The position numbers and the translations under genes were made by a program. Below, piece after piece: positions 6,940 through 16,185 of a stretch of 62,609 bases of DNA. This DNA is from Salibaculum sp031581025 (lineage in GTDB: Bacteria; Pseudomonadota; Alphaproteobacteria; Rhodobacterales; Rhodobacteraceae). Numbering within the stretch: position 1 is the first letter of the stretch; each line of letters begins with the position of its first letter. The DNA is taken from the NCBI RefSeq assembly GCF_031581025.1, contig NZ_JAVLCA010000012.1. One strand, written 5' to 3'. A model generated the notes under the pieces. It was given only the letters and a program-made list of their open reading frames with translations, was not told the DNA's origin and made no database searches.

Positions 6940-9447
6940 TCAGGCTTTCTTGCGGCCCTTGCCCTTTTTCGCGGTTTTCTCGGCAATCAGCGCGACCGCG
7001 GTGTCCATGGTCACATCGCCCGGCTCGGTGTCCTTGGGAAGGGTCGCATTGACCTTGCCCCACTTGACATAAGGCCCGTAGCGGCCCTCCATGACGTTGA
7101 CCGCCCCCCCCTCGGAGGGGTGTTCGCCCAGGTCCTTGAGTGGCTTGGCCGCGGCGCGCCCGCCCCGGCCGGGGTTGGCGCGTTTCTCGGCCAGCATCTC
7201 GACCGCGCGGTTCATGCCCACCTGGAAGACGTCGTCGGGGTCCTTGAGGTTGACATAGACCGGCTTGGCCTCTTCGGGGTGCTGGTGCATAACGTAGGGC
7301 CCGAAGCGGCCGAAGTTCGCCTTGATCGTACCGCCCTCGGGGTGCTCGCCCACCTCCCGCGGCAGGCTGAGCAGGGTCAGAGCCTTCTCAAGGTCCATCG
7401 CATCCTTGTCCCAGCCCTTGGGCAGCGAGGCGCGCGGTGGCTTCTTGTTGTCCGGCGTCGGCTCGCCGCGCTGGACGTAGGGCCCGAAACGGCCCGACTT
7501 CAGCCAGATCTCGTCGCCCTGGTCCTCGCCCAGCACGCGTTCGTCGCCCTCGGCCCCCTCGCCCGCGATCGGGCGGGTATAGGTGCACTCGGGGTAGTTG
7601 CCGCAGCCCACGAAGCCGCCCGTGCGCGAGGTTTTCAGGTGCAGACGCCCCTCGCCGCACTTGGGGCAGGCCCGCGGGTCGGAGCCATCCTCGCGCGGGG
7701 GGTACAGCTGCGGGGCCAGAGCGTCGTCAAGCACGTCCAGAACCTCGCTGATGCGCAGCTCCGAGGTGTCCTCGATGGCCTTGTGGAAATCGCGCCAGAA
7801 GCCCGAAAGCACCTCTTGCCAATCCCTTTGCCCGGCCGAGACATCGTCGAGCATCTCTTCCAGGTTTGCCGTGAATTCGTAGCCGACGTATTTGCGAAAG
7901 AAGTTCAGCAGGAAGACCGTGACGATCCGGCCCTTGTCCTCGGGGATCAGGCGGTTCTTTTCCTTGCGGACATATTCGCGGTCCTGGATCGTGGTGATGA
8001 CGCTGGCATAGGTCGAGGGGCGCCCGATGCCCAGTTCCTCCATCCGCTTGACCAGCGTCGCCTCGGTATAGCGCGGCGGGGGCTGGGTGAAGTGCTGCTC
8101 GGGGCTGACCGCGCTTTTCTTCGTGGCCTCGCCCTCGGTCATCTGCGGCAGGCGCTTGTCGTCGTCGTCGACCACGTCGTCGCGGCCTTCTTCGTAGACG
8201 GCAAGGAACCCGTCGAACAGCACGACCTGTCCGTTGGCGCGCAGCACGACCTGTCCGTCGGCGCTGCCGATGTCGACGCTGGTCCGTTCCAGTTTCGCGG
8301 CCGCCATCTGGCTGGCCAGCGTGCGCTTCCAGATCAGGTCGTAGAGCTTTCTTTGGTCCTGTTCGCTGATCTTCGCCTCGGCGGAGGACTTGGACATCTC
8401 GGTGGGACGGATGCATTCGTGCGCTTCCTGCGCATTCTTGGCCTTGTTCTTGTAGACGCGGGCCTCGGCGGGGACGTAGTCCTTGCCATAGCGCGCCTCG
8501 ATGGCGCCGCGCGCGTCGGCCACGGCCTCGGGGGCCATGTCGATGCCATCGGTCCGCATGTAGGTGATCAACCCGGCCTCGTAGAGACGCTGCGCCGTGT
8601 TCATGCATTGCCGCGCGCCCATGCCGAACTTGCGGCTGGCCTCCTGCTGCAGGGTCGAGGTCATGAAAGGCGGCGCGGGGTTGCGGTTGCTCGGCTTGGC
8701 CTCGACCCTTTGCACCGACAGGTCGCGCGATGTAACGGCCTGCACGGCCAGTTCGGCCTGGGTCTCGTTCTCGATGTCGAACTTTTCCAGCCGTTTGCCG
8801 GCCAGCGTGGTCAGCCGCGCCTCGAAGGATTTTCCGCGCGGTGTCTCAAGCAGGGCCTTCACCGACCAGTATTCCTGCGGATTGAAGGCCTCGATCTCCA
8901 TCTCGCGCTCGACGATCAGGCGCAGGCAGACCGACTGCACCCGGCCCGCCGACCGCGCCCCTGGCAATTTGCGCCACAGGACGGGCGAGAGGTTGAAGCC
9001 CACGAGGTAATCCAGCGCGCGGCGCGCCAGGTAGGCCTCGACCAGGTCCTCGTCGACCTGGCGGGGATGTTGCATGGCCTCGGTGATGGCCTCTTTCGTG
9101 ATCGCGTTGAAGGTCACGCGGGAAACCGCGGTGTCCTTCTTGATCGAGCGGCGCTTGGTCAGCGCCTCTTGCAGATGCCAGGAAATCGCCTCGCCCTCGC
9201 GGTCGGGGTCGGTGGCGAGGATCAATTCGTTGTCGTCCTTGAGGGCGTCGGCGATGGCCTTGACGTGTTTCTTGCTGTCGTTGGCGACCTCCCAGACCAT
9301 GTCGAATCCGTTGTCCGGATCGACCGATCCGTTCTTGGCCGGCAGGTCGCGGACATGGCCGTAAGACGCGAGCACGGTGTAGTCGGAGCCCAGATATTTG
9401 TTGATTGTCTTGGCCTTGGCCGGGGACTCGACGACGACAACGGGCAT
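6940..9447 (-). CDS. topA: DNA topoisomerase I
   Basis: Type IA topoisomerase that relaxes negative supercoils; 835 aa. The Toprim domain at the N-terminus has VVVESPAKAKT and the acidic triad ATDPDREGE (about 78-86). The active-site tyrosine is Tyr296 in LITYMRTDG. One four-Cys zinc finger (CPKCGEG...CGNYPEC) follows, then repeated FGPYV/YGPYV C-terminal modules and a basic tail (KKGKGRKKA). The ATG at 9447 is preceded by AAGGAG; a longer frame upstream lacks any homology. topA and dprA are both on the minus strand, 246 bp apart, a frequent pairing in Rhodobacterales. Confidence 0.96.
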   Translation of the reverse strand: MPVVVVESPAKAKTINKYLGSDYTVLASYGHVRDLPAKNGSVDPDNGFDMVWEVANDSKKHVKAIADALKDDNELILATDPDREGEAISWHLQEALTKRRSIKKDTAVSRVTFNAITKEAITEAMQHPRQVDEDLVEAYLARRALDYLVGFNLSPVLWRKLPGARSAGRVQSVCLRLIVEREMEIEAFNPQEYWSVKALLETPRGKSFEARLTTLAGKRLEKFDIENETQAELAVQAVTSRDLSVQRVEAKPSNRNPAPPFMTSTLQQEASRKFGMGARQCMNTAQRLYEAGLITYMRTDGIDMAPEAVADARGAIEARYGKDYVPAEARVYKNKAKNAQEAHECIRPTEMSKSSAEAKISEQDQRKLYDLIWKRTLASQMAAAKLERTSVDIGSADGQVVLRANGQVVLFDGFLAVYEEGRDDVVDDDDKRLPQMTEGEATKKSAVSPEQHFTQPPPRYTEATLVKRMEELGIGRPSTYASVITTIQDREYVRKEKNRLIPEDKGRIVTVFLLNFFRKYVGYEFTANLEEMLDDVSAGQRDWQEVLSGFWRDFHKAIEDTSELRISEVLDVLDDALAPQLYPPREDGSDPRACPKCGEGRLHLKTSRTGGFVGCGNYPECTYTRPIAGEGAEGDERVLGEDQGDEIWLKSGRFGPYVQRGEPTPDNKKPPRASLPKGWDKDAMDLEKALTLLSLPREVGEHPEGGTIKANFGRFGPYVMHQHPEEAKPVYVNLKDPDDVFQVGMNRAVEMLAEKRANPGRGGRAAAKPLKDLGEHPSEGGAVNVMEGRYGPYVKWGKVNATLPKDTEPGDVTMDTAVALIAEKTAKKGKGRKKA

Positions 9448-9693
9448 GGATACTCCTTGGGAATTCGGGGGCCGGGACCGCGCATAAAGGGCGCGGGCCG
9501 CAGCGTTTGTCAATGCGTTCACTTGGGATGGTCCGATGCCGGGGTCAAGCCCGGGACGATGGGCGCATGGCAGGCCGTTGCCAGGGTATGCGCCCTGCGC
9601 GGCCTCAATGAGGCGGACGGGTGCCTTGGATGCGCGCCTGTTTCGCGCCGGTGTGCCGGACCCCCGGGCGCGGATCGGTTGCGCGCTGATGTG

Positions 9694-10842
9694 CTAGACG
9701 GCGCGCGAAAGCAGCCCACCGAGCTGGCGCAGGATCTGCCCGTCCAGTTCCAGGTCCACCAGCGCCGGGGCGACCTGCCCCGGGGCGGCGTGCAGATCGC
9801 GGATCAACTGATCCTCGGCCATGGGGCTGGGCCCGAGGCGCGACAGGATATCGCGGTGCAACTGGGCGGTGTCGCGCAGGCTGCGGCGTTCCGGCGGGGG
9901 CGTGGGTATGTCCAGCGCCGGTTGCGTGCTGGGCCGCGGGGCGGGGGCGGGATCGTCCAGCGCTTCGGTCACATCGGCGGCGCCGCGCACCAGCTGCGCC
10001 CCGTCGCGGATCAGCATGTTGCAGCCCGCCGCGCGGGCATCGAAGGGGTGGCCGGGCACTGCCATGACCTCGCGCCCTTGGTCGAGGGCATTGCGCGCGG
10101 TGATCAGGCTGCCGGACTTGGCGGCGGCCTCGACCACGATGACGGCACGGACAAGGCCCGAGATGATCCGGTTGCGCGCCGGGAAATGCCGCGCTTGGGG
10201 CTGCAGGCCCATGGGCTGTTCGGACAGGCGCAAGCCGGTCTCGGCGATGCGCCCGGCAAGGGCTGCGTTCTCGGCGGGGTAGATGACATCGACGCCGCCG
10301 GCCTGCACCGCAATCGTGCCGGTCGCCAGCGCGGCGTCGTGGGCCACCGCATCGACGCCCCTCGCCACGCCGGAGACCACGCAGAAACCCGCCGCGCCAA
10401 GGTCGGCGGCGAGCTTGCGCGTCATGCGCGTGCCCAGCGACGAGGCATTGCGCGCCCCCACCAGGGCGACCAGCGGGCGCTGAGCCAGGCTGGCATCGCC
10501 CAGCATCCACAGCGCCACGGGCGCATCGGAAATCAGCGACAGGTCGGGCGGGTAATCGGCATCGCCGTCAAAGACCAGCCGCGCGCCCAGCGCGGCACCG
10601 GCCTTGAGTTCTGCGGCAACGAGGCCCTCGGGGCAGGTCTGGTAATTGTCGACCCCGGCGTCGCGGGCGACCTGCGGCAGGGCCGCCAGCGCGGCCCCGG
10701 GCGTGCCGTGTTCCGCGATCAGGCGGCGCCAGGTTGATGGCCCCACCCGTCGCGAGCGCAACAGGCGAAGGGCATTGAACCGGTCATCTTCCGTGGTGGG
10801 TGGGAGTGGGGGGTGAGTGGAAGAATGCGTATCCCCGGTCAT
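9694..10842 (-). CDS. dprA: DNA-processing protein DprA
   Basis: Protects incoming single-stranded DNA and loads RecA during natural transformation; 382 aa. The Rossmann-like core carries LVALVGARNASSLGT, VVSGVARGVDAVAH, GGVDVIYPAEN, FPARNRIISGL and SGSLITARNALDQGREV. A proline-rich linker leads to a C-terminal winged-helix-like domain (about 315-382). I chose the ATG at 10842 because GGAGGA lies 4-9 bp upstream on the coding strand. Its presence is conserved in alphaproteobacteria and does not prove competence; no other competence genes are in the window. Confidence 0.93.
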   Translation of the reverse strand: MTGDTHSSTHPPLPPTTEDDRFNALRLLRSRRVGPSTWRRLIAEHGTPGAALAALPQVARDAGVDNYQTCPEGLVAAELKAGAALGARLVFDGDADYPPDLSLISDAPVALWMLGDASLAQRPLVALVGARNASSLGTRMTRKLAADLGAAGFCVVSGVARGVDAVAHDAALATGTIAVQAGGVDVIYPAENAALAGRIAETGLRLSEQPMGLQPQARHFPARNRIISGLVRAVIVVEAAAKSGSLITARNALDQGREVMAVPGHPFDARAAGCNMLIRDGAQLVRGAADVTEALDDPAPAPRPSTQPALDIPTPPPERRSLRDTAQLHRDILSRLGPSPMAEDQLIRDLHAAPGQVAPALVDLELDGQILRQLGGLLSRAV

Positions 10843-10952
10843 CCTGTCCTCCGCCTGCTGCTGGCTCAGGTTTAGACCGCCATGGGTTAACCTAAGGTAA
10901 AGGCAAGCGTGCCGACGTGCATTTTCAGGCCGACCGGGCGCGTGAGTGTGGT

Positions 10953-12398
10953 TCAGGTCGCGGCCCCGCCCACGGTCAGCCCTCCGATCAGCAAGCTGGG
11001 CTGACCCACGCCCACGGGCACCCATTGGCCGGCCTTGCCGCAGTTGCCCATGCCGGGGTCCAGTGCCATGTCGTTGCCGATGCCGCGGATTTGCTGCAGG
11101 GCGGTGGCGCCATCGCCGATCAGCGTCGCGCCCTTGACCGGCGCGCCGATCTGGCCGTCGATCACCCGGTAGGCCTCGGTGCAGGAAAAGACGAACTTTC
11201 CGTTGGTGATGTCCACCTGTCCGCCGCCGAAGCCCACCGCATAGATCCCGTCCTTCAGCTCGGCGACCAGATCGCCGGGGGCGGTGTCGCCGCCCAGCAT
11301 GTAGGTGTTGGTCATGCGCGGCATGGGGATGTGGGCATAGCTTTCGCGGCGCCCGTTGCCGGTGGGGGCGACCCCCATCAGCCGGGCGTTCTGCCGGTCC
11401 TGCATGTAGCCCACGAGCCGGCCGTCCTCGATCAGCACGTTGCGCGCGCTCGGCGTGCCCTCGTCATCCACGGTGAGCGACCCGCGCCGGTCGGGCAGGG
11501 TGCCATCGTCCAGCACCGTGACCCCTTTCGCCGCGATCTGCTGCCCCAGCAGCCCCGCGAAGGCGGAACTGCCCTTGCGGTTGAAATCGCCCTCCAGCCC
11601 GTGCCCCACGGCCTCGTGCAGCAGGATGCCGGGCCAGCCGGGGCCGAGCACAACGTCCATGACGCCCGCCGGGGCGGGTTCGGCCGAAAGGTTGACCAGC
11701 GCGATGCGCAGCGCCTCGCGCAATTTCGGCTCCCAGGTGTCACGGGCCACGACATGGGACAGCCCCAGCCGCCCGCCGCCGCCCGCGGTGCCACTTTCGC
11801 GGCGGCCGTCCTGCTCGACGATGACCGAGACGTTGAGGCGGCTCATCGGGCGGGTGTCGCTGACCTGGGTGCCGTCGGGGCGCAGGATCACGACCTCCTG
11901 GTGCGAGGCGGCCAGCGTGGCCGAGACCTGAACCACCCGCGAATCCATCTGACGTGCGACCGAGTCGATCTCGGCCAGAAGCTCGATCTTGGCGGGAAAC
12001 GTGGCCTCGGCCATCGGGTCGGCATCGGTGTAGAGGTGGCGATTGGTCCGAGCCGGGCCATCGGCCATGGTGCCGCCGCCATCGCCCACGGCAAGCCGCG
12101 CGGTGGAGACGGCGCGGTCGAGGGCTTTTTCGTCGATCACCGTGGAATGGGCATATCCGGCCGTCTCGCCGCGCACGGCGCGCAGCCCGAAGCCCTCGGA
12201 GGCGTCGAAACTGGCGGTCTTGACCCGCCCGTCGTCGAAGGCCAGCACCTCGGAGCGGCGCCGTTCCATGAACAGTTCGCCATCGTCGGCGCCCTCCACT
12301 GCCGCTTTGACCCTCGACAGCGCGGCGTCGCGGTCCAGGTGGGTCTCGAACGGGCGAAAGCCCTGCGCCGGGGGCGTTTGGTCCGGGGTGTCAGTCAA
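10953..12398 (-). CDS. tldD: Metalloprotease TldD
   Basis: Catalytic subunit of the TldD/TldE zinc protease, which degrades unfolded peptides and matures some modified peptides; 481 aa. The zinc motif HEAVGHGLEGD has His261, Glu262 and His266. The family segments FGLRAVRG and DGIYAVGFGGGQVDI and the glycine-rich C-terminus LIGGLTVGGAAT are present. The partner TldE is not in the window. The start codon lies 33 bp from the edge of a perfect FNR-type palindrome, in the divergent interval shared with ctaC. Confidence 0.94.
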   Translation of the reverse strand: MTDTPDQTPPAQGFRPFETHLDRDAALSRVKAAVEGADDGELFMERRRSEVLAFDDGRVKTASFDASEGFGLRAVRGETAGYAHSTVIDEKALDRAVSTARLAVGDGGGTMADGPARTNRHLYTDADPMAEATFPAKIELLAEIDSVARQMDSRVVQVSATLAASHQEVVILRPDGTQVSDTRPMSRLNVSVIVEQDGRRESGTAGGGGRLGLSHVVARDTWEPKLREALRIALVNLSAEPAPAGVMDVVLGPGWPGILLHEAVGHGLEGDFNRKGSSAFAGLLGQQIAAKGVTVLDDGTLPDRRGSLTVDDEGTPSARNVLIEDGRLVGYMQDRQNARLMGVAPTGNGRRESYAHIPMPRMTNTYMLGGDTAPGDLVAELKDGIYAVGFGGGQVDITNGKFVFSCTEAYRVIDGQIGAPVKGATLIGDGATALQQIRGIGNDMALDPGMGNCGKAGQWVPVGVGQPSLLIGGLTVGGAAT

Positions 12399-12430
12399 GG
12401 GGGTCCTCCTGCCCGGGAGGTCTCCGGGAT

Positions 12431-12444
12431 TTGATCCAGATCAA
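12431..12444. promoter_or_regulatory. FNR/FnrL-type operator between tldD and ctaC
   Basis: TTGATccagATCAA matches the TTGAT-N4-ATCAA consensus perfectly on both arms. It lies 33 bp upstream of the tldD start codon and 117 bp upstream of ctaC. Control of an aa3-type oxidase operon by an oxygen-sensing FNR homologue is biologically sensible (repression when oxygen is low). Which of the two divergent genes is the target cannot be decided from sequence. Confidence 0.72.
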
Positions 12445-12560
12445 AAAAGCGACCGTTTGCCACAATGGCCGCGCTTGAGTTGCCCCCCAGATTATGGGAT
12501 GACCTCGACGGAATACAACGGGATTCCGATCCCGCTGTCCGAACTGCTTTAGGGAATGAC

Positions 12561-13433
12561 ATGCGACTGAACACCTTTGTCAGCAAGCTGGGCCTTGCCG
12601 CCGGATCGGCCCTTGCAACCGCTGCCCTCGCCGGGGCGGCTTCGGCCCAGCAGGGCATGGATGACCTCGAGATCGTCGGCAAGCCCGAGCAGGGCGGTAC
12701 CGGGTTCCAGCCCGCCGCCACGGAACTGGCCCGCGACCTGCAGTGGCTGGACGGCATGATCCTCGTGCTCATCACCGCCATCACCCTTTTCGTGACCGGG
12801 CTGCTGGCCTGGGTGATCTTGCGCTACAACCAGCGCAGCAACAAGACACCCGCGACCTTCACGCACAATTCTCCGCTGGAAGTGGCCTGGACGGTCGTGC
12901 CGATCGTGATCCTGGTGTTCATCGGCTCGTTCTCGCTGCCGACGCTGTTCAAGCAGCAGGAAATCCCCGAGGGCGACATCAATATCACCGTGACCGGCTA
13001 TCAGTGGTTCTGGTCCTACGAGTACACGGATGAGGATATCTTCTTCGAAAGCTACATGATCGGCTACGGCGAGGGGAACCTCAACGACAGCATCCGCGAC
13101 CAGTTGGTTGAGGCCGGCTACAGCGAAGACGAGTTCAAGCTGGCCACCGACACGGCCGTCGTCGTGCCCACTGGGTCCACCGTCGTCATGACCGTGACCG
13201 GGGCCGACGTGATCCACTCCTGGACCGTACCCGCCTTTGGCGTGAAGCAGGACGCCGTGCCGGGACGCTTCGCGCAGCTGTGGTTCGAGCCCGAGCGCGA
13301 AGGCGTCTACTTCGGCCAGTGTTCGGAGCTGTGCGGCAAGGACCACGCCTTCATGCCGATCACCGTCAAGGTCGTCAGCCCCGAGGCCTACGAGGACTGG
13401 CTGGCCGGGGCCAAGGAAGACTATCCAGCCTGA
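12561..13433 (+). CDS. ctaC: Cytochrome c oxidase subunit II
   Basis: CuA-bearing subunit of the aa3-type oxidase that accepts electrons from cytochrome c; 290 aa. A cleavable signal peptide (about 1-30, ending AASAQ) is followed by two transmembrane helices (about 65-88 and 108-130) and a periplasmic cupredoxin domain. All CuA ligands are seen: His219, Cys254, Glu256, Cys258, His262 and Met265. The conserved aromatic patch GYQWFWSYEY is near 146-155. The ATG at 12561 has AGGGA just upstream. Subunit I (ctaD) is not in the window, as is usual for this locus, where it is encoded elsewhere. Confidence 0.96.
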   Translation: MRLNTFVSKLGLAAGSALATAALAGAASAQQGMDDLEIVGKPEQGGTGFQPAATELARDLQWLDGMILVLITAITLFVTGLLAWVILRYNQRSNKTPATFTHNSPLEVAWTVVPIVILVFIGSFSLPTLFKQQEIPEGDINITVTGYQWFWSYEYTDEDIFFESYMIGYGEGNLNDSIRDQLVEAGYSEDEFKLATDTAVVVPTGSTVVMTVTGADVIHSWTVPAFGVKQDAVPGRFAQLWFEPEREGVYFGQCSELCGKDHAFMPITVKVVSPEAYEDWLAGAKEDYPA

Positions 13434-13468
13434 CCGGCCCCCGGCAACCCAAACCCAGCGGGATCGCA

Positions 13469-14401
13469 ATGACAGACGTGACGCAGCAGACAGGCACCTA
13501 CGAGGCGGGAATGGGTGATTACTACGCCCTGATGAAGCCCCGCGTGATGCAGCTGGTGGTCTTCACCGCGCTGGTGGGTCTGCTGGTCGCGCCCGGGTCG
13601 GTGCATCCCTACATCGGCTTCGTGGGCATCCTGTGCATCGCCGTGGGGGCGGGGGCCGCGGGGGCGCTGAACATGTGGTGGGACGCCGACATCGACGCCG
13701 TGATGAAGCGCACGCAGTCGCGCCCCGTCCCCTCGGGCCGGGTCCAGCCCAGCGAGGCGCTGGGCATCGGCCTTGCGCTTTCGGGCTTTTCCGTTGTCCT
13801 GCTGGCCCTGGCCACGAACATGGTGGCCGCCGGGTTGCTGGCCTTCACGATCTTCTTCTATGCCGTCGTCTACTCGATGTGGCTCAAGCGGTCGACGCCG
13901 CAGAACATCGTCATCGGCGGGGCCGCGGGGGCCTTTCCGCCCATGGTGGGCTGGGCCGTGGCCACGGGCGGCATCGCGCCCGAAAGCGTGCTGATGTTCG
14001 CCTTGATCTTCATGTGGACGCCGCCGCACTTCTGGGCGCTGGCGCTCTTCGTGAAGTCCGACTACGGCAACGCCAACGTGCCCATGCTGACCGAAACCCA
14101 TGGCCGCCGCGTCACTCGCAACCACATTCTGGGGTACACCATCGCGCTGGTGCCGGTGGCGCTGGGCATCGCCTTCACCTCCATCGGCGGGACGGTCTAT
14201 CTGGCGGCGGCGCTTGTCCTAAATGCGTGGTTCCTCAAGGGTGCGGTGGACATCTGGCGGCGCGACGACGCGGCGAGCGACGCTGACAGCCATGCCACCG
14301 AAAAGCGCGTCTTCAAGGTTTCTCTGTACTATCTGTTTGGCCATTTCGGCGCGCTTCTGCTTGAGGCGGTGCTGCGCGGCCAGGGCCTGGGAGGCTGGTA
14401 A
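13469..14401 (+). CDS. ctaB: Protoheme IX farnesyltransferase (heme O synthase)
   Basis: Membrane prenyltransferase of the UbiA superfamily that farnesylates heme b to heme O for the oxidase; 310 aa. The Asp-rich allylic-diphosphate motif NMWWDADIDAVMKRTQSRP is at about residues 70-88, and a second one is FVKSDYGNANVPML. About nine hydrophobic helices are visible. It starts 36 bp after ctaC and ends 4 bp before the next small gene. The start MTDVTQQTG is the first ATG consistent with family length. Confidence 0.95.
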   Translation: MTDVTQQTGTYEAGMGDYYALMKPRVMQLVVFTALVGLLVAPGSVHPYIGFVGILCIAVGAGAAGALNMWWDADIDAVMKRTQSRPVPSGRVQPSEALGIGLALSGFSVVLLALATNMVAAGLLAFTIFFYAVVYSMWLKRSTPQNIVIGGAAGAFPPMVGWAVATGGIAPESVLMFALIFMWTPPHFWALALFVKSDYGNANVPMLTETHGRRVTRNHILGYTIALVPVALGIAFTSIGGTVYLAAALVLNAWFLKGAVDIWRRDDAASDADSHATEKRVFKVSLYYLFGHFGALLLEAVLRGQGLGGW

Positions 14402-14404
14402 GCC

Positions 14405-14623
14405 ATGGCGATCAAGGTCGAACACGAACTGCACAAGCGCCGCCTGGACCGCAACGTCGGGCTGGGCCTGTTGCTGGTGGCCTTCGTCGCGCTGGTGCTG
14501 GGCCTGACGGTTGTGAAGGTCCAGACCCTCGACGACCCGCGCGAGATGGAACGGTTCGACCATGTTGCGCGGCCGGCGCTCGAAGACGTGGCCCGCGACG
14601 AGTCCGAGGAGGACGCGCAATGA
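14405..14623 (+). CDS. Small single-pass membrane protein of the oxidase locus (CoxF-like)
   Basis: A 72-residue protein with one transmembrane helix (about 18-40, LGLLLVAFVALVLGLTVV), a short basic N-terminus (KVEHELHKRRLDRN) and an acidic C-terminus (EDVARDESEEDAQ). It sits between ctaB and ctaG and overlaps ctaG by ATGA, so it is translationally coupled to the assembly genes. Similar small proteins are regularly found at this position in alphaproteobacterial cta operons and are presumed assembly factors. No catalytic or metal-binding residues are evident, and its role is inferred from context only. Confidence 0.72.
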   Translation: MAIKVEHELHKRRLDRNVGLGLLLVAFVALVLGLTVVKVQTLDDPREMERFDHVARPALEDVARDESEEDAQ

Positions 14624-15246
14624 AGTTCAATCCCTTTAACCGCTTCGAGGACGGTCCCAAGCGCACCGCCGCACAGGCTGTCTCGGTCGTTGTTCTCATG
14701 GGCGGGCTGGCCTGGGCCTCGGTGCCGTTTTACGACTGGTTCTGCCGGGTCACGGGCTTTAGCGGTGTTACCGGCGTGGCCGCGGCCGGCAGCGACGAGA
14801 TCCTCGACCAGACGGTGACCGTGCGCTTCGACGCCTCGGTCGAACGCGACATGCCCTGGCGATTCAAGCCCGCGCAGCGGGAAATGGAGGTTCGCATCGG
14901 CGAAACGGCGCTGGCCTTCTACGAGGCCACCAATACCAGCGATGTGCCGATCGCGGGCACCGCCAGTTACAACGTGGCCCCCTATGATGCGGGCGGTTTC
15001 TTCGAGAAGATCGACTGTTTCTGCTTCGAAATGCAGGTGCTACAACCGGGTGAGACCATGCAGATGCCCGTGAGCTTCTTCGTGGACCCCGATATCGTCG
15101 ATGACCGCGAAGGGCAGTATGTTCACACCATCACCCTGGGGTACACCTTCCACCAGGCCCCGCTGCCCGAAGAAGAGCAGCAGGCCGCCCTGGATACCCG
15201 GCTGACACCGGCGACCGGCCCGGTCGCCGGACCCCAAGATCAATAA
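14620..15246 (+). CDS. ctaG: Cytochrome c oxidase assembly protein CtaG/Cox11
   Basis: Delivers copper to the CuB site of subunit I; 208 aa. A single N-terminal transmembrane helix (about 18-36) anchors a periplasmic immunoglobulin-like domain. The copper-binding CFCF motif is at Cys133-Cys135, followed by the family segment MPVSFFVDP; a further Cys42 is in the stretch after the membrane helix. Its ATG overlaps the stop of the preceding small gene. The C-terminal 20 or so residues are non-conserved. Confidence 0.93.
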   Translation: MKFNPFNRFEDGPKRTAAQAVSVVVLMGGLAWASVPFYDWFCRVTGFSGVTGVAAAGSDEILDQTVTVRFDASVERDMPWRFKPAQREMEVRIGETALAFYEATNTSDVPIAGTASYNVAPYDAGGFFEKIDCFCFEMQVLQPGETMQMPVSFFVDPDIVDDREGQYVHTITLGYTFHQAPLPEEEQQAALDTRLTPATGPVAGPQDQ

Positions 15247-15273
15247 GCAATATCGCGCGAGGGAACGCATAAA

Positions 15274-16074
15274 ATGGCGCACGAAAAGAACCACGACTAC
15301 CACATTCTCAACCCCTCGATCTGGCCCTTGCTGGGGGCCGTGGGAACTTTCGTGATGCTCTACGGGGCAGTGCTCTGGATGGACGGTTCGGCGCCCTGGA
15401 TGTTCCTGATCGGCCTGGTGGCGGTGCTTTACACCATGTTCGGCTGGTGGGCCGATGTCGTCGCCGAAAGCCAGCAGGGCGATCACACCCCCGTGGTCCG
15501 CATCGGGCTGCGCTACGGCTTCATCATGTTCATCATGTCCGAGGTGATGTTCTTCGCCGCCTGGTTCTGGAGCTTCTTCAAGCACGCCATGTACCCGATG
15601 GGCCCGCAAAGCCCCGCGGTTGACGGTCAGTGGCCCCCGGCGGGCATCGAGACCTTCGATCCCTGGCACCTGCCGCTGATCAACACCCTGATCCTGCTGT
15701 GTTCGGGCGCCGCGGCGACCTGGGCGCACCATGCGCTGGTGCACGAGAACAACCGCAACGACATGAAGCAAGGGCTGATCCTGTCGGTGCTGCTGGGGCT
15801 GATCTTCACCGGTTTTCAGGCCTATGAATACAGCCACGCGGCCTTCGGTCTGGCCGGCAACATCTACGGCGCCAACTTCTTCATGGCGACCGGGTTCCAT
15901 GGCGCACATGTGATCATCGGGACCATCTTCCTGCTGGTCTGCCTGATCCGCGTCTACAAGGGGCATTTCACCCCTGAAAAGCACGTGGGGTTTGAGGCAG
16001 CCGCGTGGTACTGGCACTTCGTCGACGTGGTCTGGCTGTTCCTCTTCGCCTCGGTTTACGTCTGGGGCGCCTAG
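15274..16074 (+). CDS. ctaE: Cytochrome c oxidase subunit III
   Basis: Seven-helix structural subunit of the aa3-type oxidase that stabilises proton pumping; 266 aa. Recognisable family signatures include HDYHILNPSIWP at the start, YGFIMFIMSEVMFFAAWFWS, the GFHGAHVIIGT block and WYWHFVDVVWLFLFA at the end. It begins 27 bp after ctaG with GAGGGAACGC as ribosome-binding region. A hairpin with a short T-run follows at 16123-16153, suggesting that surf1 and thrC may be read partly from a separate promoter. Confidence 0.96.
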   Translation: MAHEKNHDYHILNPSIWPLLGAVGTFVMLYGAVLWMDGSAPWMFLIGLVAVLYTMFGWWADVVAESQQGDHTPVVRIGLRYGFIMFIMSEVMFFAAWFWSFFKHAMYPMGPQSPAVDGQWPPAGIETFDPWHLPLINTLILLCSGAAATWAHHALVHENNRNDMKQGLILSVLLGLIFTGFQAYEYSHAAFGLAGNIYGANFFMATGFHGAHVIIGTIFLLVCLIRVYKGHFTPEKHVGFEAAAWYWHFVDVVWLFLFASVYVWGA

Positions 16075-16122
16075 GGTCTTTCGCGGCGGCGGGTCTTGAC
16101 CCACGTCAGAGGACAGGACAAG

Positions 16123-16153
16123 ACGCGCGGGGCCATGCCGCCTCGCGCGTTTT
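16123..16153 (+). terminator. Rho-independent-type hairpin after ctaE
   Basis: ACGCGCGGGG (16123-16132) pairs over ten positions, one a G-U wobble, with CCTCGCGCGT (16141-16150) around an 8 nt loop. TTT follows directly. The stem is strong but the T-run is short, so it may attenuate rather than fully stop transcription before surf1. Confidence 0.55.
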
Positions 16154-16185
16154 GCCGTAAACGCACCGTAATCACGGACCCATTG

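Noticed and set aside
6877..10737. A 1286-codon plus-strand open frame spanning topA and dprA, and similar long antisense frames at 24429-26723, 39061-41853 and 44582-47272.
   Set aside because: They mirror well-conserved genes on the other strand, show no recognisable domain or plausible composition (rich in His, Arg, Gly, Asp), and are expected in GC-rich DNA where stop codons are rare out of frame.
16096..16185. Upstream start for SURF1 at 16096.
   Set aside because: The added 30 residues have no family similarity and cover the terminator hairpin; the ATG at 16186 leads directly into the first membrane helix.
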